From Nostocales cyanobacterium HT-58-2 (lineage in GTDB: Bacteria; Cyanobacteriota; Cyanobacteriia; Cyanobacteriales; Nostocaceae), in NCBI GenBank assembly GCA_002163975.1, contig CP019636.1:124001-188000 (forward strand): a stretch of DNA of 64,000 nucleotides, in the 5' to 3' direction. A program made the position numbers and the translations under genes. Position 1 is the stretch's first letter; the number at the start of each line of letters is the position of its first letter. The notes under the pieces were generated by a model that was not told the DNA's origin, searched no databases, and saw nothing but the letters and a program-made list of their open reading frames with translations. Of this stretch, positions 37,557 to 46,918 are shown in pieces.

Positions 37557-38009
37557 ATGAAAACTATTACAAGAAAGCAGTTAAAAACATTCGGATGCTC
37601 TGATTACTTGGCTCGCAAACTTACAAATGGGGTGATGTATACAAAAGATAAAAGAGAACGTGGCTATATTTGTCAAGGGGTAGCGAAGAAAATTGATGAC
37701 ACATTAAATAATACATCGCGAATTCAGTACAAAACGGTGCAGATTCTTGAGGATTTGCTTAGGAAAATAAAAAGCTTCTCCCCAGAGGTTTGGGTTGAGA
37801 TACTAGAATCTGAGGAGATGGCACAAGTTGTTGATGAAATCAAAAACTTCAATAAACATTATCCAGAGATTTGCAAAAGATCCGATCAGGCAATACAAGC
37901 CATTTCGGAAGCTTTGGAAGAACACAGCAAAGCGATGCAAGAGTATTTGAAGCATCTATCCCCAAAAACGCAGAAAGAATTTTTACAAAGCATTGAAGGG
38001 GCTGTATGA
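37557..38009 (+). CDS. Small unknown protein, second gene of the HNH cassette
   Basis: This 150-aa protein starts MKTITRKQLKTFGCSDYLARKLT and has predominantly helical, charged sequence after residue 40 (TVQILEDLLRKIKSF, IQAISEALEEHSKAMQ). The N-terminal 30 residues look like a small HTH-like element with the pattern QLKTFGCSDYLARKL. It is 26 bp after the coiled-coil gene, and its stop overlaps the HNH gene by ATGA. No family is recognised. Confidence 0.6.
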   Translation: MKTITRKQLKTFGCSDYLARKLTNGVMYTKDKRERGYICQGVAKKIDDTLNNTSRIQYKTVQILEDLLRKIKSFSPEVWVEILESEEMAQVVDEIKNFNKHYPEICKRSDQAIQAISEALEEHSKAMQEYLKHLSPKTQKEFLQSIEGAV

Positions 38010-38491
38010 AAAGCCTAAGCCAACTTATAAAAGAATTAGAGCAAATCAAGAAAAGGTCTGATGTCGCAATAAACGCTATTGAAGATATCAATCAACAATG
38101 GGAAAAGGAATGCTCTCCTCGCGCTCTGTATCGCCATTTAAAAGCTTCAGGAATTTACGAGCAATGGATTCAAGAGCAAATAAAAGTACAAAACAACCGA
38201 TGTTTTAACAAAAAATGTCGCTGCCTTTTTAGTGATGATAATCCGTTTACTGTTGATCATGTAGAGCCTTTAAGTCCCAGAAAAATTCCAGAGAATCCAG
38301 ACAAACTCTGGGGATATACATCGAATACTACAAACAATTTCATACTTCTCTGTATTACCTGTAATAAACTCAAGAGCAATCATACAGATATTGATATTTG
38401 GATGGGTTGGAATAGGGCAGACATAGAAAGGCTACGCCAAAATTCACAAAGAAGGGTGGGAAGCACGGAAGCTCCTGAAGATATTCCCTAG
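38006..38491 (+). CDS. HNH-type endonuclease, third gene of the cassette
   Basis: The 161-aa protein has an HNH/treble-clef core: C-x4-C (CFNKKC), FTVDHVEPLSP as the HNH histidine segment, then NNFILLCITCNKLKSN with the second Cys pair and terminal Asn. The N-terminal 50 residues are helical. It starts with ATG 38006, overlapping the upstream stop (ATGA), a clear sign of translational coupling. With its two partners it forms a compact module; DNA target is unknown. Confidence 0.75.
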   Translation: MKSLSQLIKELEQIKKRSDVAINAIEDINQQWEKECSPRALYRHLKASGIYEQWIQEQIKVQNNRCFNKKCRCLFSDDNPFTVDHVEPLSPRKIPENPDKLWGYTSNTTNNFILLCITCNKLKSNHTDIDIWMGWNRADIERLRQNSQRRVGSTEAPEDIP

Positions 38492-38625
38492 AGTAGGGTG
38501 CAGGACAAACGCATCTAAATTAGTTCATTAGTTAACAGTTAGGTAGAGAGCGACGAAGCGAGTCTTGAGATTCTTTTTCCTCTCTACTACGTACTACCTA
38601 CGCTGTTTATTGTTGACTCATTTAA

Positions 38626-38820
38626 TCAACGCTTTTTCTGTGCCTTCCACGTCCCGCCGTATACATAAAACGGGTTATTTTCACTGACTTGCTGCCAACA
38701 TTCAAGGCAGACAAAAATCCATTCTCCATCTTCTTGGTACTTGACTCGATAAAGAATCGGTGCAGTCAATCTGCACCGATCGCAAAGTTTAACTCGAATT
38801 GAACGTGCCATTGCTGTCAT
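38626..38820 (-). CDS. Small zinc-ribbon-like protein
   Basis: The 64-aa protein has two Cys pairs (CDRC and CLEC about 25 residues apart) and a YRVKYQEDGEWIFVC strand between them, as in zinc-ribbon-like cyanobacterial proteins. It overlaps the upstream PIN/TRAM gene by 4 bp (ATGA), so the two are co-translated. An internal Met (MARSIRVK) is an alternative start. Function unknown. Confidence 0.65.
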   Translation of the reverse strand: MTAMARSIRVKLCDRCRLTAPILYRVKYQEDGEWIFVCLECWQQVSENNPFYVYGGTWKAQKKR

Positions 38821-39893
38821 GCTATTGCAGAAGCTTGGGGCTTAGCGAAAATCATCCTTCCTGCGGAAGTCTGTAAGGCGCTGGTGACGACAACCCGGAG
38901 TTCACCTCCTACATAGTTGCTGCCTTCCTCAACGACGACCATTGTGCCATCATCGAGATAGCCAATACCTTGACTGGGTTCTTTGCCTTCCTTGAGAATT
39001 TTTAGGTCAATATTATCTCCAGGTAGATAGGTGGGACGAACTGCGTTCACCAAATCGTTCACATTCAACACAGGCACTTTTTGAACGCTAGCAACTTTTG
39101 ATAAGTTGTAGTCATTTGTAAGCAGTGTCGCGTTGATTTCTTGGGCGAAGCGTACTAACTTAGCATCCACTGTGGCAATATCGTCATAGTCAATTGAGTT
39201 GATTAGGATGCGATCAGGGTAAGCTGCTTTGATCCGGTTGAGAATCTCTAGTCCTCGCCTTCCCCGTACCCGTTTTTGGTCTTTGCTAGCATCGGCGACT
39301 TGTTGCAATTCTTGTAAGACGAACTGCGGTACGATGATTTGTCCTTCTAAAAACCCGGTTTCTAGTAGTGTTTCAATGCGACCATCGATAATGCAACTGG
39401 TGTCTAAAACTTTGGTACTAGCAGGTTTAAGTGTTCCTTCTACAACCATTGATTCCACGGTATTGGGATTGATAAGCCTTAATAATCCTCGTCCGTGGGC
39501 ATCTGCTAAATTCATACCAGTGTAGGACAGTATAATGCTACCGACAACAGCTACCAGCGGTTTTATAAAACTAAAATCTGCTGGAATAGGTAGCAAGAAT
39601 AACGGAGCAAGCATTAAGTTTGCTATTAATAGTCCGATGACTAATCCAATGGCACGAGTTAAAATAACTTCTAGAGGTAGTTCTCGGACTTGAGCCTGCA
39701 AGCGACGATATCCTGTTTGGAAACTCAAGCCAAGCGCACCTCCAAACATGGCGGCAAAAGCTGCGACAACCATGCGTAGAGCTTCCAGGTTAGAAACTCT
39801 AGCTAGTGCCCCAGTTGGTAACAGATCCGTGCTGTAGTAACCTATCCCCGCTGCTGCCAGGACGAATGAAAAAATAATAATGGCATCAAGCAT
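38817..39893 (-). CDS. PIN/TRAM-domain membrane protein (YacL-like)
   Basis: From ATG 39893 the protein is 358 aa. Four hydrophobic segments (about 1-135) precede a PIN nuclease domain (about 160-275: LDTSCIIDGRIETLLETGF, then LLTNDYNLSKVA with acidic residues) and a C-terminal TRAM-like beta region (GQGIGYLDDG-like). The family is predicted to act as a membrane-tethered RNase. A TTG at 39914 would add seven residues. It forms a two-gene unit with the small zinc-ribbon gene. Confidence 0.82.
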   Translation of the reverse strand: MLDAIIIFSFVLAAAGIGYYSTDLLPTGALARVSNLEALRMVVAAFAAMFGGALGLSFQTGYRRLQAQVRELPLEVILTRAIGLVIGLLIANLMLAPLFLLPIPADFSFIKPLVAVVGSIILSYTGMNLADAHGRGLLRLINPNTVESMVVEGTLKPASTKVLDTSCIIDGRIETLLETGFLEGQIIVPQFVLQELQQVADASKDQKRVRGRRGLEILNRIKAAYPDRILINSIDYDDIATVDAKLVRFAQEINATLLTNDYNLSKVASVQKVPVLNVNDLVNAVRPTYLPGDNIDLKILKEGKEPSQGIGYLDDGTMVVVEEGSNYVGGELRVVVTSALQTSAGRMIFAKPQASAIA

Positions 39894-40146
39894 TGTTGTA
39901 TAGTTTTCCTGCAACTGTGTTTCCCGAAAAAGTAAAGTATTTTTTAATTCTTCGGTTAGATAGATTTAGAAACAATTACGGTCATACTAAGGGCTTAGTC
40001 TGACAACATCTGCAATCATTATAACCAAAGAGTTTTATGCTTTATCTTTTTCATCATTTTGTTGTAAAACGATAAAAAACTCTAAATAATACAGTAATTT
40101 TCATGAGTTTGTATTGGTGTAAATGATAATTTAAATCTTTATCAAA

Positions 40147-41331
40147 ATGATTCAAAATATTTCTACTTTCGGTATTCCAAGTTCCGCTTATATTCATATT
40201 CCCTTTTGTAGAAGGCGATGCTTTTACTGTGATTTCCCTGTATCGGTTGTGGGGGAGCGCTTACGGGGTGAAACATCTGGCACCATTTCCCAATACGTTC
40301 ATATGCTATGTCAAGAAATTGCCATTACGCCAGCCCTTGGTCAACCCTTGATAACAATTTTCTTTGGAGGCGGTACCCCTTCTCTTCTGTCTACAGAGCA
40401 GTTAAAAAGCATATTAGCAGCCCTTGAAGCACAGTTTGGTGTATCTCCTGGGGCAGAAATTTCAATGGAAATAGACCCAGGTACGTTTGATTTAGGACAT
40501 CTACAAGGTTACCGCAGTGCAGGCGTAAATCGGATAAGTTTAGGTGTACAAGCGTTTCAGGAAGACTTATTGCAAATTTGTGGGCGATCGCACTCAGTCT
40601 CTGATATATTCGCAGCTGTAGACTTGATTCAGCAAGCAAAGATCCCTGAATTTAGTTTAGACTTAATTTCGGGATTACCGCATCAAACTTTAGATAGGTG
40701 GCAGGAGTCTTTAGAAAAAGCGGTTACCATAGCCCCTACGCATATATCAATCTACGACTTAACGATTGAGCCTGGAACGGCTTTTGGTCGTTATTACAAA
40801 CCCGGGGATCAACCTTTGCCAACAGATGAAACCACAGTCAAAATGTATCGCATGGCACAGCAAATTTTGACGAGTGCAGGTTACGAGCATTATGAAATCT
40901 CTAACTATGCAAAGCCGGGACATCAGTGTCGCCATAATCGAGTTTATTGGGAAAATCGTCCATATTATGGCTTTGGCATGGGTGCAGCAAGTTATGTAGA
41001 AGGGAAACGGTTCACACGTCCACGCAAAACGAAGGAGTATTATCAATGGATGCAAGATGGTAGTGTCATTGATTGTGAAGTGACATCACCAGAGGAAGCT
41101 CTATTAGAAACTTTAATGCTAGGTTTGCGTTTGGCAGAAGGTGTGAGTTTAGCGGTGTTGGCAAAACAGTTTGGGGAGGAGAAGGTGGAGGAAATTCACA
41201 AGTGTTTGCAACCGTACTTTGAGAAGGGTTGGGTGGAAATTGTAGAAGAAAGGTTGCACTTGAGTGATCCCGATGGGTTTTTGTTTTCTAATGTAGTGTT
41301 GGCGAGATTGTTTAGTGAGTTGGGCAAATGA
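40147..41331 (+). CDS. hemW: HemW-type radical SAM protein
   Basis: It belongs to the HemW/heme-chaperone group of radical-SAM proteins, related to oxygen-independent coproporphyrinogen oxidase. The 4Fe-4S cysteines are C21, C25 and C28 in FCRRRCFYC; FFGGGTPSLL (glycine-rich SAM binding) follows, and HNRVYW near residue 268 is the HNxxYW heme-binding motif of HemW, which separates it from HemN. The 394-aa length is as expected. Its downstream region has a CCCTTTCTCC/GGAGAAGGGG hairpin, a likely terminator. Confidence 0.9.
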   Translation: MIQNISTFGIPSSAYIHIPFCRRRCFYCDFPVSVVGERLRGETSGTISQYVHMLCQEIAITPALGQPLITIFFGGGTPSLLSTEQLKSILAALEAQFGVSPGAEISMEIDPGTFDLGHLQGYRSAGVNRISLGVQAFQEDLLQICGRSHSVSDIFAAVDLIQQAKIPEFSLDLISGLPHQTLDRWQESLEKAVTIAPTHISIYDLTIEPGTAFGRYYKPGDQPLPTDETTVKMYRMAQQILTSAGYEHYEISNYAKPGHQCRHNRVYWENRPYYGFGMGAASYVEGKRFTRPRKTKEYYQWMQDGSVIDCEVTSPEEALLETLMLGLRLAEGVSLAVLAKQFGEEKVEEIHKCLQPYFEKGWVEIVEERLHLSDPDGFLFSNVVLARLFSELGK

Positions 41332-41463
41332 ACCACACTAAGCGTGGGGAAACGAGGGGATGGAGTTAAATGATGGTACGCTCACCCTTTCTCCATAAGC
41401 AGAGTGGAGAAGGGGAGATTCAATCATAATTGCGAAGTTTAACGTGGGAGCATATAACTCGCA

Positions 41464-42531
41464 CTAAGAAGCGCTTTTCAATGAATTTAACCTTTCAGCC
41501 ATATATTGACCCACAACGGCTTCAGAACATTTCGTTTCCCACCACTTCAAAGATTCTTGGTGTTTTTCCTGCAAGAGGTGCTTGTTTTCAAGTAGGTTTT
41601 CCAGGACTTCCCCGAGTTCCCGCCAATTCTTTATTTGAATAGCAGGTGCTTCCTCATAAAACCATCGTGAAGGCAATAGTTCTGTCACTGGAATGCAACC
41701 ATATCTGATTGCTTCAAAAAAGCGGATTGTCTCAAACGAAGTTCCTCTAGGAATGAGACATATTTTTGCATTCATCATTCTTTCGGAATAGGTGCTGACA
41801 TCTTCTTGACTTGTCGCATGGAAACCCGGGGTGACTGATAAGTCAGCTTTCATCTCGGGATGTTTTTCCATAAAATTATTCAGGCTTGATATCATCTCTC
41901 TTCGAGAGAAAGTTTTTGGAGTTCCCAACCACTGCTTCAAAGACCATGGAGGTAATGGCACGTGTACTACACTACCTGCAAAAAAAACGTCATTAGGACG
42001 TGCTTCTATATCCTTAATTGGCAAATCCTTTGAGTTACCGTACCCCTGTGGGATATCGTAAATAGGCGGAATTTCAGTTCTACCAGTCTGCCAGAGCTTA
42101 AACTTTTGAAAGTGATAATTGATTACCCACGGAAGGCGGTAAACTAATATTCTCAGAAATTGGATCACACTCAGAAAGTTTAGATAAGAAGGCTGGAGCA
42201 AGGGATTGCATCCAAGTATTGGACGCGTTCCAAGGCATTTGAAGACAGCACCTACCTTGTGAAAATACTTTGGTATGCGAAACCATTCGTCTCCCAGCAC
42301 TACAGCAATAACATTTTCCCCATATGAAGGAAGTTCATTAATTTCGTCCCAGGTGACATAGAAAACCAGACCACTCACTTTTAAATGTTTCTCCATCGCC
42401 TGGAACACTCTACTGTAGTATGTAGACAAGCCCAGGTTTGATGGTGGATTGACATCGTATATATTCCAGGGAATGGGCTCCTGATCTGCTTTTATGTAGA
42501 CGAAGTACTGATTGGAAAGCGGTTTCATCAT
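41464..42531 (-). CDS. Exostosin-like glycosyltransferase
   Basis: The 355-aa protein has the GT47/exostosin layout: an N-terminal YFVYIKADQEPIPWNIYD, a long central domain, and a C-terminal signature KICLIPRGTSFETIRFFEAIRYGCIPVTE, followed by the acidic helix region LGEVLENLLENKHLL. It should transfer a sugar to a polysaccharide or protein in the cell envelope. No transport or polymerase partner is next to it; GT2 lies 1.5 kb further on. Confidence 0.75.
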   Translation of the reverse strand: MMKPLSNQYFVYIKADQEPIPWNIYDVNPPSNLGLSTYYSRVFQAMEKHLKVSGLVFYVTWDEINELPSYGENVIAVVLGDEWFRIPKYFHKVGAVFKCLGTRPILGCNPLLQPSYLNFLSVIQFLRILVYRLPWVINYHFQKFKLWQTGRTEIPPIYDIPQGYGNSKDLPIKDIEARPNDVFFAGSVVHVPLPPWSLKQWLGTPKTFSRREMISSLNNFMEKHPEMKADLSVTPGFHATSQEDVSTYSERMMNAKICLIPRGTSFETIRFFEAIRYGCIPVTELLPSRWFYEEAPAIQIKNWRELGEVLENLLENKHLLQEKHQESLKWWETKCSEAVVGQYMAERLNSLKSAS

Positions 42532-42651
42532 TCACACATCAAAATTTCTTGATTAGTTGCTGGAATGGAGATAGACAAACATAGAGTTTGTTGACTATTT
42601 ATCGCACTCACAACTCAGGGTACATATCAACTTTGTACTACTTCATCTGTG

Positions 42652-43839
42652 TTATTCTGCACCACCAGTGTGAGAAATGAGCCTGCCTACAGGATAAGTT
42701 GCGACTTTGTGAGGAGGTATGCCTTCAGTCATGGCTGCTGGTATTTCATCTACTGGTTGGGTTTTAGCTGCTAAATAATCTGTCCGCAGCTTGTCTAGCA
42801 TTTGTTCACGCCTGTCATACACCCGCTTGAGAGTACGAGGCTGACACTGGTTCAAGACGTAAGCTGTGAGTAAAGGCAATGCAATTGTGCTATCGGTATA
42901 ACAAACAATTGTGCTGGGTAACTCATCTGGGTCAATTTTACCCCAACTGACAGCTTCCGAGGGTGTTGCTCCAGATAATCCTCCAGTATCTGGACGAGCA
43001 TCGGTAAACTGGATAAAGTAATCGTGTCCTCGTTCTTCTAATCCCAGGACTTCGTGAATTTGCGGTTGTGTTTGTAGCAAAAAGTTTTTAGGACTGCCAC
43101 CACCAAGAATGACAGCTGCGCTCTTGCCTCCTGTTTCCCGGGCGCTGTAGGCAATGGCTGCCGTTTCATTAACATCAATTGCCGGATCTAATACAAGCTG
43201 AGAACCTTCCAAAGATAGTGCAGCAACGTTCATGCCAATAGAACTATCTCCAGGTGATGATGTATATATAGGTACTCCATACTCATAAGCTGTAGCTAGC
43301 AGACTGGAATGCTTCACCCCCAGTTGCTTTTCTACTTCTCGGACATACTTACCTAGTAAATTATGAAATTCAGCAGTTCCCATTCGTTTTTGGAATGGTT
43401 CTGCTTGTAAAATTTTACGGATGAAAGCATCTGTTTCTAGCAGCACATCGTAGCCAAAGATTATGTCATAAATGCGGATGGTGCCTTGCTGACGCAGCTT
43501 CACATCATCCAAAAATGGATGACCAGTAAACAGTTCAAAACCTAGCCCATAGTGCATATCATGGTAAAGATTCGCACCTGTACTAATGATCCAGTCAATA
43601 AATCCGTTGCGGATCAGCGGCGTCAGCGCAGAAACTCCGAATCCTGCTGGTGTCAGCGCACCAGAAAGGCTGACTCCCACAGTCACACCTTCAATAAATA
43701 CATCCCGACTCAGAAGATGACAGATCTCCCGTAACCGTGCTGAATTGTAAGCAGTGAAGTAATTATCAATCAAATCGACAACTCCGATATCAGTTGGTAT
43801 CGGTGCAGGTGCGATTTTTTTCTCCAGATGTTTTGACAT
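42652..43839 (-). CDS. Deoxyhypusine-synthase-like (homospermidine-forming) enzyme
   Basis: The 395-aa protein is of the deoxyhypusine synthase fold used in cyanobacteria for homospermidine-type polyamine formation. Motifs include [29 protein letters not shown], the NAD-binding GDSSIGMN, and [13 protein letters not shown] plus [27 protein letters not shown] 43839 is used because the TTG at 43884 has no ribosome-binding site. The family annotation (homospermidine biosynthesis) is from known cyanobacterial homologues, not from catalysis seen here. Confidence 0.85.
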   Translation of the reverse strand: MSKHLEKKIAPAPIPTDIGVVDLIDNYFTAYNSARLREICHLLSRDVFIEGVTVGVSLSGALTPAGFGVSALTPLIRNGFIDWIISTGANLYHDMHYGLGFELFTGHPFLDDVKLRQQGTIRIYDIIFGYDVLLETDAFIRKILQAEPFQKRMGTAEFHNLLGKYVREVEKQLGVKHSSLLATAYEYGVPIYTSSPGDSSIGMNVAALSLEGSQLVLDPAIDVNETAAIAYSARETGGKSAAVILGGGSPKNFLLQTQPQIHEVLGLEERGHDYFIQFTDARPDTGGLSGATPSEAVSWGKIDPDELPSTIVCYTDSTIALPLLTAYVLNQCQPRTLKRVYDRREQMLDKLRTDYLAAKTQPVDEIPAAMTEGIPPHKVATYPVGRLISHTGGAE

Positions 43840-43980
43840 TTTTGGTAGTTCCCAACAAATATCTGAATCAACGATAGGATACAATCCTAGCTAGCTTTCA
43901 GTTATTTCCCGCATCACCTGTAGGTAGCAATTGTAAGTATTTTGGTTCATCATATGCTTTGAAAATAAAGGTTATGGAGT

Positions 43981-44841
43981 TTACAGAGGAAGATACTTAT
44001 ACTTTATGCAACCTTGTAAATGTCCTGCCAACCAAGCAAAATCTAATAACCACCGCACCAAACTTTCTCTATTACGAACTTTCACTATAAATTTCACAGG
44101 AAGAATCACTCCGTCTTTAACAAACCCCTGCCATTTAATCAACTTAGGCATACCCACTTGTTGATGCTTTTTATGCAGCAACACATCATAACAAGCTAAT
44201 TTCCAATAGCGATGGTACAAACCTCTAGTGGTGTTGCGAAACCGGAAATGAACTAGGGCATCTTTTGCTGAGTCAAGTGTTTTCCCTGCCTCTTGAATCC
44301 TCCAGCAGTAGTCAACGTCTTGGAGTGAGAGCATTGTTTCATCGAAACCACCAACCATTTCATGGACTGAACGCTTGACACCAAGATTACTGCAGCCTGC
44401 GTAGGGAAAATATGGATGCTGGTTAACTCCGTTACCCTCTCTGTATTCACAACACTGAATCACCCACAGTTGGTTGAGTTTCGAGTACTCGTTGCGACCT
44501 GCAACAAGATCATACTTGGAGAGTGCTTCTATCATAGCTGCTACCCATCCTGGAGCCACTTCGTCGTCAGCATCACAAAATGCGATCGCCTCACTCTTGG
44601 CAACACTGACACCAACGTTACGGGCGTGCGCAGAACCTCTGCGAGCAGATGCTTCGACAAAACGAAGATGAGGTATGCGTTGCTGATATTGTTTTATGAT
44701 CGCCACTGTGTCATCAGTTGAACCGTTGTCAGCAACAATAATTTCCCATGGTTGGGAACATTGCTGCCTAGCCAACGCTTCCAACTGAAAAGCGATGGTA
44801 TCCGCTGCGTTGAAACAGGGTATGACCACACTTAACTTCAT
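43981..44841 (-). CDS. Family 2 glycosyltransferase
   Basis: The 286-aa GT-A protein has VVIPCFNAADTI (about 5-16), VADNGSTDDT (about 36-45), and FCDADDEV (about 92-99) containing the metal-binding DxD. A LQDVDYCWRI segment near residue 170 is the acceptor-side acid. It probably transfers a sugar to an envelope glycan. It is near, but not adjacent to, the exostosin-like gene; the deoxyhypusine-like gene lies between. Confidence 0.85.
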   Translation of the reverse strand: MKLSVVIPCFNAADTIAFQLEALARQQCSQPWEIIVADNGSTDDTVAIIKQYQQRIPHLRFVEASARRGSAHARNVGVSVAKSEAIAFCDADDEVAPGWVAAMIEALSKYDLVAGRNEYSKLNQLWVIQCCEYREGNGVNQHPYFPYAGCSNLGVKRSVHEMVGGFDETMLSLQDVDYCWRIQEAGKTLDSAKDALVHFRFRNTTRGLYHRYWKLACYDVLLHKKHQQVGMPKLIKWQGFVKDGVILPVKFIVKVRNRESLVRWLLDFAWLAGHLQGCIKYKYLPL

Positions 44842-45050
44842 ACAAACTTAATATTCTCGGCAATTCATGCTTTTTCAGCATCTTACGTTGTTTCTCAAAA
44901 CTTTTTATATTTTTTCAGATGCTGTTGACGCAACTATATGCCAGATTTTTTCCTGGTCACTTTACCAATTTTTTTTAATTTTTGTGATATTGTTAACGCC
45001 TCTGTCATTCAATTTCTGCTCGTGCCTTCTCCACAGATTATTTTAGATTC

Positions 45051-45270
45051 GTAGTGGCGTGACACAGCTAAATTAGTGTATTAGATTAGTAGTCAACTTC
45101 TGTGCTAAAGCACTACTACTGGCGCGACACAGCTAAATTTGTGCATTAGATTAGTAGTCAACTTCTGTGCTAAAGCACTACTACGAGCTTTTTCTATCGC
45201 ATCATTTTAGTCTTGTCACGCCACTACGAGCTTTTTCTATCGCATCATTTTAGTCGTGTCACGCCAGTAG
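45051..45270. repeat. Nested direct and inverted repeat block
   Basis: Two 65-bp direct copies (45055-45119 and 45120-45184; core AGTAGTCAACTTCTGTGC) are followed by two 43-bp copies (45185-45227 and 45228-45270; GAGCTTTTTCTATCGC). The ends are inverted: TAGTGGCGTGACACAG at the left matches the reverse complement of TGTCACGCCACTA/TGTCACGCCAGTA at the right. This looks like a palindromic MITE-like unit whose halves were duplicated in place. No ORF is in it. Confidence 0.75.
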
Positions 45271-45452
45271 GATGTGTTAGGCGTAGCCGTAACGCATCAA
45301 TTGTTTGAGCAGCATGGGCTACTACATTTATTCATGTCGAGCTACTTGTCATCTATCTATAGTTAGATAATATTACTTTGGCTCATAGAAATTTTGTTTC
45401 TCATTAAATCCAGTCGCTCGATCAGGAGTATTTTGGTTCATCCTAGTATTAA

Positions 45453-45727
45453 TGACCAAAAATATGGGATACAAGCCTCGCCCTTCTAGGGCGACTTTTG
45501 ATACAATAGAATGACTCGCTACACAGCCAGAGTCTCGCGCTGCGGCGGAGGAACCTGTCTCGCAATGGGCGTAGTCTCCTGAGAAAGTTTTGGCTCCTGG
45601 AGAGCAAAAGGAATTTTCTCTATCCATACAGCGGTGGGGCGCATCGCAGTGAATTTTGGTGAGGGTAAAGTCGCTGGACTCCCATTGATCCAAGAATCCC
45701 CGTCCTAAAGTCCGGAGAGCCGTCAAA
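45453..45727 (+). ncRNA. ORF-less 275-bp structured repeat, copy A (HEARO/omegaRNA-like)
   Basis: About 95% identical to copy B (32866-33139, opposite strand), including the 5' flank TGACCAAAAATATGGGATAC. It begins with CGCCCTTCTAGGGCG hairpin and a -10-like GATACAAT box and ends with the 3' CCCCGTCC...GTCCGGAG stem (one mismatch versus copy B) and GTCAAA. It ends 20 bp before cobO and could affect its leader. No nuclease ORF accompanies it. Read antisense it contains a chance ORF that is not a gene. Confidence 0.55.
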
Positions 45728-45747
45728 GTGAACTAAATGCCAGCGCC

Positions 45748-46410
45748 ATGCAAACCGATGAAACTTGGGCAACTACGAGTGATGTAACTGTTCGGGAAAA
45801 TTCTTCCCTGACGTCAGAACAGTACCGCAAAAAGATGCAGCGACGCCAAGAAGTCCAGGAAGCGCGAATGACTCATGCGTCTAGCGAAAAAGGGTTAATT
45901 ATTGTTAATACGGGTCATGGCAAGGGAAAAACCACTGCAGCGCTAGGAATGGTGTTGCGTGCGCTTGGTCATGGGTATAAGGTAGCCATTGTTCAATTTA
46001 TCAAAGGCGCTTGGGAACCTGCCGAAAAAAGAGTTTTTAGTATTTGGCAAGATGATTTATTAGAATTTCATGCAATGGGTGAAGGCTTCACCTGGGACAC
46101 TCAAGATCGCGATCGCGATATCGAAAAAGCGATCGCTGCTTGGCAAAAAGGATTAGAATACATCCGTAACCCAGACTTCAAGCTGGTACTGTTGGATGAA
46201 ATTAATATTGCTCTTAAACTTGGCTACTTACAAGTTGAGGAAGTTTTAGCTGGGTTGGCTCAAAAGCCGCATGACAATCATGTTATTCTGACAGGCAGAG
46301 GTGCACCCACAGCCTTGATTGAACGCGCCGACTTAGTAACGGAAATGACATTAGTTAAGCATCCTCTTCGTGATCAAGGTATTAAGGCGCAACCAGGAAT
46401 TGAGTATTAA
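45748..46410 (+). CDS. cobO: Cob(I)yrinic acid a,c-diamide adenosyltransferase
   Basis: It adenosylates cobyrinic acid a,c-diamide or cobinamide in cobalamin synthesis. The 220-aa P-loop protein has Walker A NTGHGKGKTTAALG (about 55-68), the QFIKGAW motif, and LVLLDEINIALKLGYL as the catalytic Asp-Glu pair, all of CobO/BtuR. The N-terminal 45 residues are a family-typical extension. It begins directly after repeat copy A. Confidence 0.93.
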   Translation: MQTDETWATTSDVTVRENSSLTSEQYRKKMQRRQEVQEARMTHASSEKGLIIVNTGHGKGKTTAALGMVLRALGHGYKVAIVQFIKGAWEPAEKRVFSIWQDDLLEFHAMGEGFTWDTQDRDRDIEKAIAAWQKGLEYIRNPDFKLVLLDEINIALKLGYLQVEEVLAGLAQKPHDNHVILTGRGAPTALIERADLVTEMTLVKHPLRDQGIKAQPGIEY

Positions 46411-46696
46411 AAATTCATGAGTCGTGAGTTCTGAGTTTCACTTTCTTGCTCTCAACTCTTACAACGTATTGCAAGTCAGTGAAGTACAATCGTGAGGTCT
46501 AAAAGGCAGATACAAAACACAAAACCATTTTTACTTCTGACTACTGACTTCTGAATTCTGCTGTGACTCTTCACTGTTAGAAGTTCTGAGAATTTTTGGA
46601 AAGAACAATTAAGCAGATTTTTTAGTTCCTCTAATGATTGCACTTGTTGAGCTAGTCGAATTGCCAGGCAATAGCACTTGGGATTTTTGGATACAT

Positions 46697-46819
46697 TAGA
46701 CCTCTTGCATAAATCTTCGCCCTAGCCAAAATCTCTCTCCCAACCTTGGGAGAGAGATTTTGAAATTGGCAGAAGGGGTTGGGGATAAGGGCAAGTTTGG
46801 CATTCGTGCAAGAGGTCTA
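46697..46819. mobile_element. MITE with terminal inverted repeats and TA target duplication
   Basis: GACCTCTTGCA (46699-46709) and TGCAAGAGGTC (46807-46817) are inverted ends, each flanked by TA (46697-46698 and 46818-46819), the target duplication typical of IS630/Tc1-mariner-type insertion. Inside, AAAATCTCTCTCCCAA (46728-46743) and its exact reverse complement (46746-46761) form a 16-bp stem with a 2-nt loop. No transposase is encoded. The rest of the 46411-46918 gap has no other feature I can name. Confidence 0.8.
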
Positions 46820-46918
46820 TTTTGCTAAATTATTGCTTGGCTAAAAATCTAAAAAGATTGTTAGACCCAAATTTGAAATATGCTGAGGCTTTCCTGCAGT
46901 TACAAAAAAACATTATTT

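Noticed and set aside
45051-45270. Possible CRISPR array because of direct repeats
   Set aside because: Units are contiguous without spacers, differ in length (65 and 43 bp), and have inverted ends; this is a nested repeat, not a CRISPR.
45373-45726. ORF on the minus strand inside repeat copy A, also seen in copy B (32831-33073)
   Set aside because: It covers the structured RNA-like repeat on the antisense strand, has no ribosome-binding site, and its conservation follows the RNA structure rather than codons.
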